Assembly: GCA_024398845.1 (NCBI GenBank)
Contig: JAKSIM010000012.1
Coordinates: forward strand, 1-62,298
DNA from: Fibrobacter sp.
GTDB taxonomy: Bacteria; Fibrobacterota; Fibrobacteria; Fibrobacterales; Fibrobacteraceae
Direction: 5' to 3'
Length of the DNA: 62,298 nucleotides
A program made the translations under genes and the position numbers. Positions 49,620 through 57,505 of the stretch are shown piece after piece (within the stretch, counting starts at the first letter, position 1; every line of letters begins with the position of its first letter). Below the pieces are notes generated by a model. It made no database searches. It had not been told where the DNA came from and worked only from the letters and a program-made list of their open reading frames with translations.

Positions 49620-49799
49620 TCTGCTTGCTCGTCAAAAGCTCGCAAGACGAGCGATGCAGAAAAATGCTTGCACTTTGCAAGCTATTTTTCTATATCCGAG
49701 TCGCAGCAGCGGACGCCTATACAAAACTTGCCACTTCAGTGGCTTAGTTGAGTTATCCACTTTGTGGAAAAGCGTCAAATGCAGGCCCATAAATGGTCC
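49620..49799. ncRNA. Hairpin-rich segment, possible structured RNA or mobile-element end
   Basis: Five inverted repeats lie within 180 bp: 49620-49660 (long imperfect stem), 49666-49682 (GCTTGCA-ctt-TGCAAGC, then TATTTTTC), 49730-49743 (GCCACT...AGTGGC), 49756-49768 (TCCAC-ttt-GTGGA) and 49784-49799 (GGCCCAT-aa-ATGGTCC). No protein-coding reading here is convincing. The remainder 49800-49992 has no clear gene. Confidence 0.4.
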
Positions 49800-49992
49800 G
49801 GTACTTTCCTCGCTTCGCTTAGTTGGTTGCGACTCTTCGCGCTGGTTCAACAAGTTGCAAAAGCTGGGCCTCATCAATGATCAAGCAAGTTTACTCGCGA
49901 CACTCGGCTTACGGAATTAAAATTCTTTGCCATGGCACGTACGAGCCCCTATAAATTTTTAATGGTATGGGTTTAATGGTTAAGATAAATGG

Positions 49993-50032
49993 TACCTGCT
50001 AAATTGCCGAAAACTCTTATTTAGCAGGTACG
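49993..50032 (+). repeat. 40-bp palindromic unit, array 2 unit a
   Basis: GTACCTGCTA...TAGCAGGTAC. This unit has no counterpart in array 1. Confidence 0.92.
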
Positions 50033-50095
50033 GCACAGAAAGTTGCGTTGAAGACTAGCGCCAAAAAAGATTTTTCAGGCCGTCAAACGGGATTT

Positions 50096-50135
50096 GTACC
50101 TGCTAGATTCGGGAAATGTTTGTTTTAGCAGGTAC
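50096..50135 (+). repeat. 40-bp palindromic unit, array 2 unit b
   Basis: Starts 103 bp after unit a. It is the exact reverse complement of the unit at 24797-24836. Confidence 0.95.
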
Positions 50136-50200
50136 AAAATGGGACAAATGTAGGGGAAATCCACGCATTGACCTGATCTACTTCCTTTTTTCGGGGGCGT

Positions 50201-50240
50201 GTACCTGCTAAATTGTAGAAAATCCCTATTTGGCAGGTAC
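50201..50240 (+). repeat. 40-bp palindromic unit, array 2 unit c
   Basis: Starts 105 bp after unit b (same spacing as in array 1) and is nearly the reverse complement of 24692-24731. Confidence 0.93.
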
Positions 50241-50284
50241 GTTTGCCCTGTTTTTATCATTTCTGTTGCGGACAAAGTAATTTT

Positions 50285-50324
50285 GTACCTGCTAATTCGC
50301 AAAAAAAATCTTTTTAGCAGGTAC
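50285..50324 (+). repeat. 40-bp palindromic unit, array 2 unit d
   Basis: Starts 84 bp after unit c (same spacing as in array 1) and corresponds to 24608-24647. Nothing else is recognised in 50325-50469. Confidence 0.93.
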
Positions 50325-50469
50325 GCGGCATTTTTTCGCCATAATTTTTGATTTCCTCGTGCTCAAAAGAATTATTTAACCCATATATGTAGAACCGCCG
50401 GGCTGCCGGATTTCTTTATGTTCCGTAATGGAGATGTTTTATTATATTCAGAAGAAGGCGGAGGTTTTG

Positions 50470-52197
50470 ATGAAGGGATTTGCTTTACTTGGAATTGTTT
50501 CTGCGCTTGCTTTTGGATTGAGTGCTTGTGGCGACGATAACAGCAGTTCATCGCCCGTTGATTTGATTGATGTCGAAAGCAGTGCGGTTGTCGATGATGG
50601 ACTTTCCAGCTCTTCGGCGGATCCTTTGTCCGGCGGCTCTGCAAACTTGTCCGGTAGTTTCGCAAATTTGTCTGGCAGTTCCGCGGCGGAGTCGTCGGAT
50701 TCCGTGACACAGAATTCAAGTGCCGCGGACTCTTCGTCTGTCAACTCTTCCTCGGGAAAAAATCCCGCGGAATCCAGCAGCGGTGCAGGCGTTTCGTCAA
50801 GTTCGGTGGCTTTAGGCGATACTACCGCAACGGTCGCCTATTCCCTCAAGCCTTTCAAGGGCCCGCTTGCCAATCCGCACAAGGGCTTTACGCTTCTTAC
50901 CGAGGGCGCCTGGAATTTTGTTCCGGAATTTGAATTCGGCCCCGATAAGAATGGCGCCTGGAACGTGATTACTTATGGCTCCGGTTACCAGCGCTGGGAT
51001 AAGCTGAATCCGGGCAAAGGCGTTTACGACTGGTCCGTGCTGGAAGATTTGCTGAACGTGCTTCAGGAACATGGCTTGGGTTACGCTTTGCGCGTGTTCC
51101 CTTATTCGCCCTCGTACATTCGAAACAGCAGTGCGCCTGCAAGCGAATACGACTGGACTCCGGAATGGGTTTATAAAGAGGGCGCGAAGAGAGATACTGC
51201 GGTTTTCCAGGATAACGGTGTCCGTGCTCAGGTTCCTGCGTGGGAAGATCCTGTTTACTTGAAGGCCGCGAAGGATTTTGCGACCGCCTTGGCGGCAAAG
51301 TACGATGGCGATCCGCGCTTGGAGTATATCGACGTGCGGACCTTCGGGGAATGGGGCGAATGGCACGTTTCCCACCTGGATGGCAGCGACATGCCGTCAT
51401 TGAAAATCCAGAAGGAAATCCTGGATCATTACGCTTCTGTTTTCAAGAAGACTTTACTTGCCTTGCCTTCTGACGCTTACGGCGAAATTTACACCTACGC
51501 TTTGGGCCTCGGGATTACCAAGCGCGACGACGGCTTTATCGGGATTCCCGGAACCGCGGATTCGCTGGTGCGCGCTTACAAGGCGGGGCTCCCGACCATT
51601 GCAGAAAATATCGGCAGCTACGAAAGAATGCTGACTTTTGACAACCATAGTTACATGAGGTGGACGCCGGAACGTTGGGTCCACGAAATCACGACGGCCC
51701 ACTTGACCTACTACGTGCTGGAACAGGAAAGCGATTGCGGATTCCAAATCTACAGTGAACACAAGGACCTGGTGGATTCCATGACCCATGTCATCGGTTA
51801 CAATTTCAAGGTGGAAAAGGCGGAACTCTTGACCATCGCTAGCGACAAGGAAACAACGAATACTTTAAACATCACGGTGAAGAATACGGGCATTGCGCCG
51901 TGTTTCTTTGACGTGTATGTGGTGGCGGAATTCGTGGACAGCACGGGAGCGGTTCTTGAACAGCTTGGCAAAACCGTCAAGGTTTCCAAGGGAACGTTCA
52001 AGGACGAAATGGTTCGTGATTTTACTTTTGCAAATTCCGTGCCGGCGAAGCAGACCAACGTAGCGGCGCTGCCGGGCGTTTCTGTCGCCCTTTCTATTTA
52101 CGAAAGCGAAGACGCTTTCAAGAGTGGGAAGAATCCTACGGTGCGTTTCGATAACGACGGGCTCCAGGCGAACAACAAACTGCTGCTGAAACCGTAA
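50470..52197 (+). CDS. Lipoprotein with DUF4874/DUF4832 (TIM-barrel-like) domains
   Basis: Signal with lipobox GLSACGDD (about 17-24) and a long Ser-rich linker (about 25-125). The main domain begins LANPHKGFTLLTEGAWNFVP and contains YQRWDKLNPGKGVYDWSVLE and DVRTFGEWGEWH. These are the NPxxGF, beta-barrel and GEWGEWH marks of DUF4874/DUF4832 proteins, which look like glycoside hydrolases of clan A; activity is unproved. A beta-sandwich follows (about 435-575). ATG 50470 (GGAGG 5 nt upstream) is preferred to the earlier 50428. It fits the cell-wall-degradation theme. Confidence 0.82.
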   Translation: MKGFALLGIVSALAFGLSACGDDNSSSSPVDLIDVESSAVVDDGLSSSSADPLSGGSANLSGSFANLSGSSAAESSDSVTQNSSAADSSSVNSSSGKNPAESSSGAGVSSSSVALGDTTATVAYSLKPFKGPLANPHKGFTLLTEGAWNFVPEFEFGPDKNGAWNVITYGSGYQRWDKLNPGKGVYDWSVLEDLLNVLQEHGLGYALRVFPYSPSYIRNSSAPASEYDWTPEWVYKEGAKRDTAVFQDNGVRAQVPAWEDPVYLKAAKDFATALAAKYDGDPRLEYIDVRTFGEWGEWHVSHLDGSDMPSLKIQKEILDHYASVFKKTLLALPSDAYGEIYTYALGLGITKRDDGFIGIPGTADSLVRAYKAGLPTIAENIGSYERMLTFDNHSYMRWTPERWVHEITTAHLTYYVLEQESDCGFQIYSEHKDLVDSMTHVIGYNFKVEKAELLTIASDKETTNTLNITVKNTGIAPCFFDVYVVAEFVDSTGAVLEQLGKTVKVSKGTFKDEMVRDFTFANSVPAKQTNVAALPGVSVALSIYESEDAFKSGKNPTVRFDNDGLQANNKLLLKP

Positions 52198-52204
52198 ACA
52201 AAAA

Positions 52205-52227
52205 CTGGCTAGACAGAGTCTAGCCAG
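52205..52227. terminator. Hairpin between the DUF4832 gene and ackA
   Basis: CTGGCTAGAC-aga-GTCTAGCCAG, perfect 10-bp stem. No T-run on either side, so it may act with Rho or as an mRNA end stabiliser. Confidence 0.6.
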
Positions 52228-52253
52228 GAATCCCAAAAATTTTGGTATTGCGA

Positions 52254-53426
52254 TTACTTCGCCATCGCTTCGGTGTCAAGAGCGATGAGAAGTTCTTCGT
52301 TCGTTGCGACAACCATGGCGGTTGGCGTGCCGTCCTTGCTAATGATGTGGCCGGATTCCTTGCCGCTCTTCATGTTGCGATCGTCATCGATTTGGTAACC
52401 GAGGAGCTTGAGGTTTTCCATTACAGTCTTGCGGACGAGGAAGCTGTTTTCGCCGATGCCACCGGTAAAGACGAGAGCGTCGATGCGCGGGAGGGCCATG
52501 GCGATGCCGCCGATTTCGCGGGCGAGCTTGTAGCAGAAGGTTTCAATGGCGATTTGGGCGCCAACGTGGCCTTCGCTTGCGGCCTGCGACAAGGTGCGCA
52601 TGTCGTTGCTTAAGCCGGAGAGGCCGAGTAAGCCGGATTCCTTGTTCACCATCTTGTCGAGGCGGTCAATGTCGTAGCCGTATTTTTTGCTGATGAAGAA
52701 GAGGATGGCCGGGTCAATGGAACCAGAACGCGTGCCCATGATAAGGCCGTCGAGCGGGGTGAAGCCCATGGTGGTGTCGGCGCACTTGCCGTTGAGAATG
52801 GCGGAGCAGCTGGAACCATTACCGAGGTGAGCCGTGATGAGGCAGGTTTCTTCGGGCTTCTTGCCCAAGATTTTGCAGGCTTCGGCGGTCACAAAGCGGT
52901 GGCTTGTGCCGTGGAAACCATAACGACGGATGGCCGATTCTTCGTAGAACTTGTACGGAATGCCGTAGAGGAAGGCCTTGCGCGGCATGGTCTGGTGGAA
53001 GGCTGTATCGAACACGGCGACCTGCGGGAGTTTCGGGAAGAACTTCACGGCGCATTCCATGCCGGTTGCGTGTGCGGGTTCGTGCAGCGGGGCAAAGAGC
53101 GTGATGCTGCGAATGTAGTCGATGACTTCCTGGGAAACTTTTTCGCTCTTGATGTACTTGCCGCCATGCACCACGCGATGGCCGATGGCTTCAATCGTGT
53201 CGATGAGCTTTTGATCGCCGAGGAACTTTTGCACTTCGGCGACGGCTTCGGCGTGAGTGGGGCAGTTGAAGTTGAAGTCAATCTTGCCTTCGGGGCCCTT
53301 GGCCTTGATGTGGCCGTCGACGCCGATGTTTTCGACAAGGCCGCTCGAAATGGATTCCTGGGTCTTGGTATCGATTACGGCAAACTTCACGGAGGAGCTG
53401 CCACAGTTGAGAACGAGAACTCGCAT
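52254..53426 (-). CDS. ackA: Acetate kinase
   Basis: Converts acetyl phosphate and ADP to acetate and ATP, the last ATP-forming step of acetate fermentation. It begins MRVLVLNCGSSSVKF (phosphate-binding) and carries HRVVHGGKY, FDTAFHQTM, RRYGFHGTSHRF and TGGIGENS, all family signatures. The length of 390 aa is full. A Shine-Dalgarno AGAGG precedes ATG 53426. No phosphotransacetylase gene is adjacent. Confidence 0.97.
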   Translation of the reverse strand: MRVLVLNCGSSSVKFAVIDTKTQESISSGLVENIGVDGHIKAKGPEGKIDFNFNCPTHAEAVAEVQKFLGDQKLIDTIEAIGHRVVHGGKYIKSEKVSQEVIDYIRSITLFAPLHEPAHATGMECAVKFFPKLPQVAVFDTAFHQTMPRKAFLYGIPYKFYEESAIRRYGFHGTSHRFVTAEACKILGKKPEETCLITAHLGNGSSCSAILNGKCADTTMGFTPLDGLIMGTRSGSIDPAILFFISKKYGYDIDRLDKMVNKESGLLGLSGLSNDMRTLSQAASEGHVGAQIAIETFCYKLAREIGGIAMALPRIDALVFTGGIGENSFLVRKTVMENLKLLGYQIDDDRNMKSGKESGHIISKDGTPTAMVVATNEELLIALDTEAMAK

Positions 53427-53505
53427 TTTAAACCTCTTTAAATATTTTACTGTTTATAACTCAAAAGATATGAAAAAATTGGCTGGCGTTTGGGCTTAAA
53501 AAAAT

Positions 53506-53511
53506 TAAATT
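53506..53511 (+). promoter_or_regulatory. -10 element, PAP2 gene (leaderless type)
   Basis: TAAATT, 7 nt before ATG 53519; no Shine-Dalgarno. Confidence 0.5.
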
Positions 53512-53518
53512 ATGAAAA

Positions 53519-54049
53519 ATGTTTAAGAAAATTGCTGAATTTGATAATCGGGTTTCGGTTTACTGGACAAACCGCCATTTTTCGGCACGCGCCGAAAAGT
53601 TCCTCAAGTTTTATGTGCGCCTTGGCGATGGTTATGTTTGGGTGCTTTTTGCATTATTTGTATTTTGGCGCGTTGGTTTAGAAAGTTTTTTGCCCATTCT
53701 GTGGCAGGCGCTGATGGCTTTGGCAGTGAGCCTCGTCATTTACGAGGTAGTGAAACTCAACACCAAGAGGCCGAGACCGTTTGCCGCGAATCCTGAAATC
53801 AAGGCCGAGGTGCCGCCGCTCGACAAGTACAGTTTTCCCTCGGGTCACACGATGAACAACCTCGCCGTGGCAAGCGCCGTGTTCTTTGCGGTGCCGCAAT
53901 TCGGTTGGGTCATGATGCTGCTTCCGCTGACGTGGGGGCTTTTGCGTGTGTACTACGGCGTGCATTGGCTGACCGACGTGCTGTGCGGATTCGCGCTTGG
54001 CATTTTGAGTTTTGCGATTGGCCACATGATTTGGATTGCCTTTTTTTAA
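53519..54049 (+). CDS. PAP2-family membrane phosphatase
   Basis: A 176-aa membrane phosphatase acting on phospholipid or undecaprenyl-pyrophosphate-type substrates. All three PAP2 motifs are present: KLNTKRPRP (about 79-87), SFPSGHTM (about 102-109) and YYGVHWLTD (about 148-156). Four or five hydrophobic helices surround them. The histidine-phosphatase gene follows 23 bp later and may share the transcript. Substrate is not determined. Confidence 0.9.
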   Translation: MFKKIAEFDNRVSVYWTNRHFSARAEKFLKFYVRLGDGYVWVLFALFVFWRVGLESFLPILWQALMALAVSLVIYEVVKLNTKRPRPFAANPEIKAEVPPLDKYSFPSGHTMNNLAVASAVFFAVPQFGWVMMLLPLTWGLLRVYYGVHWLTDVLCGFALGILSFAIGHMIWIAFF

Positions 54050-54072
54050 GGGGGCATAAGGGCGAATTTGTT

Positions 54073-55002
54073 ATGCCTGAATTTGTACAAGCGAAAGATT
54101 TTTTTGAGAGCCTGAAGCCGACGGAACGTGTTTACCTGTTAATCCGTCACAGCATTCGTCGTCACATTACGCCGCAGGATTCAGACAACGGGGCGCATGT
54201 AGGGCTTACGGATGAAGGCCGTGCTTTGGCCATTTCGTTTGGCAGGCTTTTCCCTGCGGGGGATGCTGTTTATTTTAGCAGTCCGGTGGGCCGATGCATT
54301 GATACCGCCAAGTGCATTGCCGAAGGACGTGCCATGAGCTCGGTGGCGCGGGGCGCGGCACTTTCCGAGACGCCCGCGGAATCAAGTGCGCGAGGCGCGG
54401 CACTTTCCGCAACGCCCGCGAATTCAAGTGTGCGGGTCGCCGCACTTTCCGCAACGCCCGCGGAATCAAGTGCGCGAGGCATAGCACTTTCCGAGACTCC
54501 CGCGGCATGCCCGGCTGCGTTGCTAAATTCGCGTGCGGATGTGCCTGTGGAAACGGACGAGGCGCTCGGCAGTTTTTACGTAAAAGATTACGATGCGTAT
54601 TTGTCTGTATTGAATGAACGTTTTTACCAGAATATTTGCGCCTGGCTCGATAGCGATAATCATCCGGCGTTTTACCCGCTTGCAGAGCGCGCCGAGGAAT
54701 TGCGGCAGTACATGTTCCAAAAGGGTACAGCGCGGTTCAACATTTTTTCGACGCACGACGCCTGGGTGGTGCCAACGCTTGTGCATTTTTTGGGATTCCA
54801 TTTTACCCCGAGTCAATGGATGAATTACCTTACCGGAATAGCCTTTGTTGTAGATGAAAGTCGCGGGCTTACAGGTGAAGGCCGCGAACATTTAGATTCA
54901 GACTGCGGGCGCACAGGTGAAGGCCGCGAACGTATAGATAAAAGCCACGAACGTGTTGTCGCCTTGACCGGAATGGACTCTGGCTATTTGTATTTTGGAT
55001 AG
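54073..55002 (+). CDS. Histidine phosphatase (phosphoglycerate mutase-like) with repeat insertion
   Basis: Histidine-phosphatase family protein. The nucleophile motif is LIRHSIRRH (RHG-type with Ser, about 23-31), followed by GLTDEGRALA, SSPVGRCIDTA and the second catalytic His in STHDAWVVP (near 235). A 56-residue insertion of four 14-aa repeats (A-R-G-A-A-L-S-x-T-P-A-x-S-S, about 92-147) interrupts the fold. A second GLTGEGRE/GRTGEGRE repeat is near 265-280. The repeats are absent from normal family members. Activity is plausible because the catalytic residues are intact. Confidence 0.8.
   Translation: MPEFVQAKDFFESLKPTERVYLLIRHSIRRHITPQDSDNGAHVGLTDEGRALAISFGRLFPAGDAVYFSSPVGRCIDTAKCIAEGRAMSSVARGAALSETPAESSARGAALSATPANSSVRVAALSATPAESSARGIALSETPAACPAALLNSRADVPVETDEALGSFYVKDYDAYLSVLNERFYQNICAWLDSDNHPAFYPLAERAEELRQYMFQKGTARFNIFSTHDAWVVPTLVHFLGFHFTPSQWMNYLTGIAFVVDESRGLTGEGREHLDSDCGRTGEGRERIDKSHERVVALTGMDSGYLYFG
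54346..54513 (+). repeat. Four in-frame 42-bp tandem repeats
   Basis: Units at 54346, 54388, 54430 and 54472, each 42 bp (14 codons), differing at only a few positions. Copy number can change without frameshift. Confidence 0.9.
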
Positions 55003-55115
55003 TGCCTGCGCCTCCAATTTGCGTGTTGCTTTTTTTTGTACGTGAATTTTAGGTGATGGCGAAAATCTTTGGTCATCAAAGTATATCGTCTTAGCAGAAT
55101 TCGCTGAATTTTATG

Positions 55116-55121
55116 TAGATT
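55116..55121 (+). promoter_or_regulatory. -10 element, SIR2-like gene
   Basis: TAGATT, 6 nt before ATG 55128. The gap also carries AGAGG, so a short-leader reading is equally possible. Confidence 0.4.
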
Positions 55122-55127
55122 AGAGGT

Positions 55128-56102
55128 ATGCAGAACTCATATCGTCGAATTTTTGTGCTGGGCTCCGGCTTCAGCAAGTCTTTTTTACCTTCGATGCCTA
55201 CGCTCAAGGATTTGAATGCGCTAATTCCCGAGGGAATTCCGGCGGAGTTTCCGCATTTTCGCGAGTACTGCGAACGCTTTTTGAAGTTGTGCAATGGTGG
55301 GCGCGAGTATCTGGGCATTGAACAGCTGGCCACGTCCATACTCTCGGCGCAGATTTTCCCGAGTGAGCGAGAACGCCTTTACCATGCGAGTTTGCGCTTT
55401 GAGCTGCTCCGTTTTATTGCGAACAGCATTCGACGCGACGAGGCGTTGGAACCCGAGGCGGCTGCGGTGCTTGCGAGGTTTATTCGCGCATGCGTGAACT
55501 GTTCTAGTGAAGGCTGCTGCGACACCTTGCTTTTGAGTTTTAATTACGATACGCTTATTGAGCGGGCGGTTGCCGCGGATGCGGAACTTTCAAAGACGGT
55601 TTTTGTGGATTACGGCGTTCGCATTGACCCGGCGGATCGTTCGGCCTGTCGCGAGCGCGGCGAACGGACGGTGGACCTGCTGAAGTTGCACGGGTCACTC
55701 AACTGGTATCCAGTGAAAGGCGCCAATGATGAACTTGATTTGCGCAATATTTGCCAGGTGGAACCAACGGATCGCAGTTTCCCGATTTATTGCGAGGATA
55801 CACCCGTATATATCCCGATGGCGCATGCGAAGGAAAGTTTTTTGCGCGGATGCTTGTTCAACTTGCTTTGGGCCAAGGCGGATTATTACCTCAAAAACGC
55901 CGAGGAAATTCACTTTTTGGGTTATGGTTTCCCGAAAACGGATATCAATAATTTGGAATTCTTGTTGCGTCACCGTGACCGCATTGCGAATGTGGTCGTA
56001 TTCGAGAGCGAAGACCATCCCGATTTACAGCGTCTGCGCCGTTTGCTGGGCAAAAACGTCATTAGTCGCGATGCCAAGGACTACCTGAGTCGAGTTTTTT
56101 AG
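55128..56102 (+). CDS. SIR2-like domain protein
   Basis: A 324-aa cytosolic protein with SIR2-like NAD-binding marks: IFVLGSGFSKSF (GxGxS, about 8-19), LLLSFNYDTLIERAV (FNYDT, about 133-147) and LLKLHGSLNWYPV (LHGSxNW, about 186-198), and a later FLGYGF. The FNYDT/LHGSxNW pair is that of the SIR2_2-type domains found in antiviral NADases and other bacterial proteins. It stands alone without a recognised partner gene. It might deplete NAD+ in defence, or be a deacylase-like enzyme; context does not decide. Confidence 0.8.
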   Translation: MQNSYRRIFVLGSGFSKSFLPSMPTLKDLNALIPEGIPAEFPHFREYCERFLKLCNGGREYLGIEQLATSILSAQIFPSERERLYHASLRFELLRFIANSIRRDEALEPEAAAVLARFIRACVNCSSEGCCDTLLLSFNYDTLIERAVAADAELSKTVFVDYGVRIDPADRSACRERGERTVDLLKLHGSLNWYPVKGANDELDLRNICQVEPTDRSFPIYCEDTPVYIPMAHAKESFLRGCLFNLLWAKADYYLKNAEEIHFLGYGFPKTDINNLEFLLRHRDRIANVVVFESEDHPDLQRLRRLLGKNVISRDAKDYLSRVF

Positions 56103-56162
56103 GCCTAGAATATTTTTTTAATTTTGGGTGACACTTTTTAAACCTTCAGGTGTTTAATAAGC

Positions 56163-56666
56163 GTGAATAGCCTAGAATTGACCAAAAAGGCAAAATTTGC
56201 CAAGATGTATGAAAAATACGCGCCGATGGTTTATCGGCGTTGTTTGGCGCTTTTGCGTGATGAATCGGAAGCGGGCGACATGATGCAGGATGTGTTCCTG
56301 CGAATTTATGATGCTGCTGACCGACTCAATTTGGAAAATCCGAGCAGTCTTTTGTGGAATACGGCGACAAGGCTCTGCCTAAACCGCATTCGCGACAAGG
56401 CGCGTCGGGGCCTAAATGCCAAGACGGATGATTTGCTTTTGCAAATTGCGACTGCCGAAGACGAACAGGATGATTTCGAGGCTAAAAGCTTGTTGGCGAG
56501 AATCTTTGCGCGTGAGCCTGAGTCGAGCCGCACCATTGCCGTACTCCATTTTGTAGACGGCATGACGCTCGAAGAAACGGCTGTTGCGGTGGGGCTCTCG
56601 GTCAGTGGGGTTCGCAAGCGTTTGAGGACTTTGCAGGCCAAAGTCAAAACTCTGGAGGTAAAATAA
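56163..56666 (+). CDS. ECF-type sigma factor
   Basis: An ECF sigma-70 factor of 167 aa. Region 2 (KMYEKYAPMVYRRCLALLRD, then SEAGDMMQDVFLRIYDAADR) and region 4 (about 110-163, with MTLEETAVAVGLSVSGVRKRL) are clear; region 3 is absent, as in ECF factors. GTG 56163 is the likely start. The stop overlaps the anti-sigma gene by one base (TAATG). The sigma likely transcribes the genes downstream, but no target promoter motif was identified. Confidence 0.9.
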   Translation: MNSLELTKKAKFAKMYEKYAPMVYRRCLALLRDESEAGDMMQDVFLRIYDAADRLNLENPSSLLWNTATRLCLNRIRDKARRGLNAKTDDLLLQIATAEDEQDDFEAKSLLARIFAREPESSRTIAVLHFVDGMTLEETAVAVGLSVSGVRKRLRTLQAKVKTLEVK

Positions 56667-57505
56667 TGATTCCCGATTGGAAATTAGAAAGGTACTTGAC
56701 GGGCGATTTACCTGCGGCAGAAATGCAGGAAATCCGTCAACTCGAAAAGACTGATGAGTTTCTGGCGGCTCGTGTGCGTGCCATGCGCGAAAATGGCGAT
56801 GCGGTTTTGCAAAAATTTCCGTTTGAATCTTTTGAAGCAAAGATTGAAAGTTGCTCGGGTCGTAATGATTCCCGTGCGACTCTTGGTTCGGCGTCTCATA
56901 GCTTTGCTCGCTTTACGTTGATGAAGGTTGCCGCTGCTGTGGTTATTGCGCTAGGCGTAATCGTTACGGTATTCGGAGGTTTTCGTGAAACGCAACTTGG
57001 TGCGAATCATGCCGAAAATCAAGATTTCGCTGCCGCACAAAATCAAACCGAAGTTGAACAACAGGCGCTGACTCAGCTTGCAATGGCCGATGTGGATTCG
57101 GATACGCGTATCAAGGGCATGGACATTCGCATAGAAGCTTGGAAAAAGATGGGCGATTCCGCCGTGCAGTTGAATAACCTTGCAGACGCTCGCGAAGGTG
57201 ACGAAATTCAGTTGCGCTATTCTGTTCCTGAAAAGTGTTTTGGATTGCTTTTTAGTATGGATGGAAACGGCACCTTGACGATTCACATGGGCGATGGCGG
57301 CAAGGCGATTGCTTTGGAACCTGGAGAAATGACGACACTTCCGTTTGCCTATAAACTCGACAATGCGCCGAAATTCGAAAAGTTCTTTTTGCTCACGTCC
57401 CGTAGTGAATTTACAATTGACGCAAGCGATATTGATGCCACAATGAAAAACGATAAAATTCAAGTAGCGAGTCTTACGCTTCGCAAGGTTGGAGGGAATA
57501 AGTAA
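56666..57505 (+). CDS. Anti-sigma-factor-like membrane protein with DUF4384-like periplasmic domain
   Basis: An inner-membrane regulator of 279 aa. N-terminal cytosolic part (about 1-85, with WKLERYLTGDLPAAEMQEIR like the zinc-free anti-sigma head), one transmembrane helix (about 92-111, MKVAAAVVIALGVIVTVFGG), then a periplasmic domain (about 180-275) with a beta-sandwich DUF4384-like pattern (LLFSMDGNGTLTIHMGDGGK). It is sandwiched between the sigma and caspase genes by TAATG overlaps and so should be made with both. It likely sequesters the ECF factor until a signal arrives. Confidence 0.8.
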   Translation: MIPDWKLERYLTGDLPAAEMQEIRQLEKTDEFLAARVRAMRENGDAVLQKFPFESFEAKIESCSGRNDSRATLGSASHSFARFTLMKVAAAVVIALGVIVTVFGGFRETQLGANHAENQDFAAAQNQTEVEQQALTQLAMADVDSDTRIKGMDIRIEAWKKMGDSAVQLNNLADAREGDEIQLRYSVPEKCFGLLFSMDGNGTLTIHMGDGGKAIALEPGEMTTLPFAYKLDNAPKFEKFFLLTSRSEFTIDASDIDATMKNDKIQVASLTLRKVGGNK

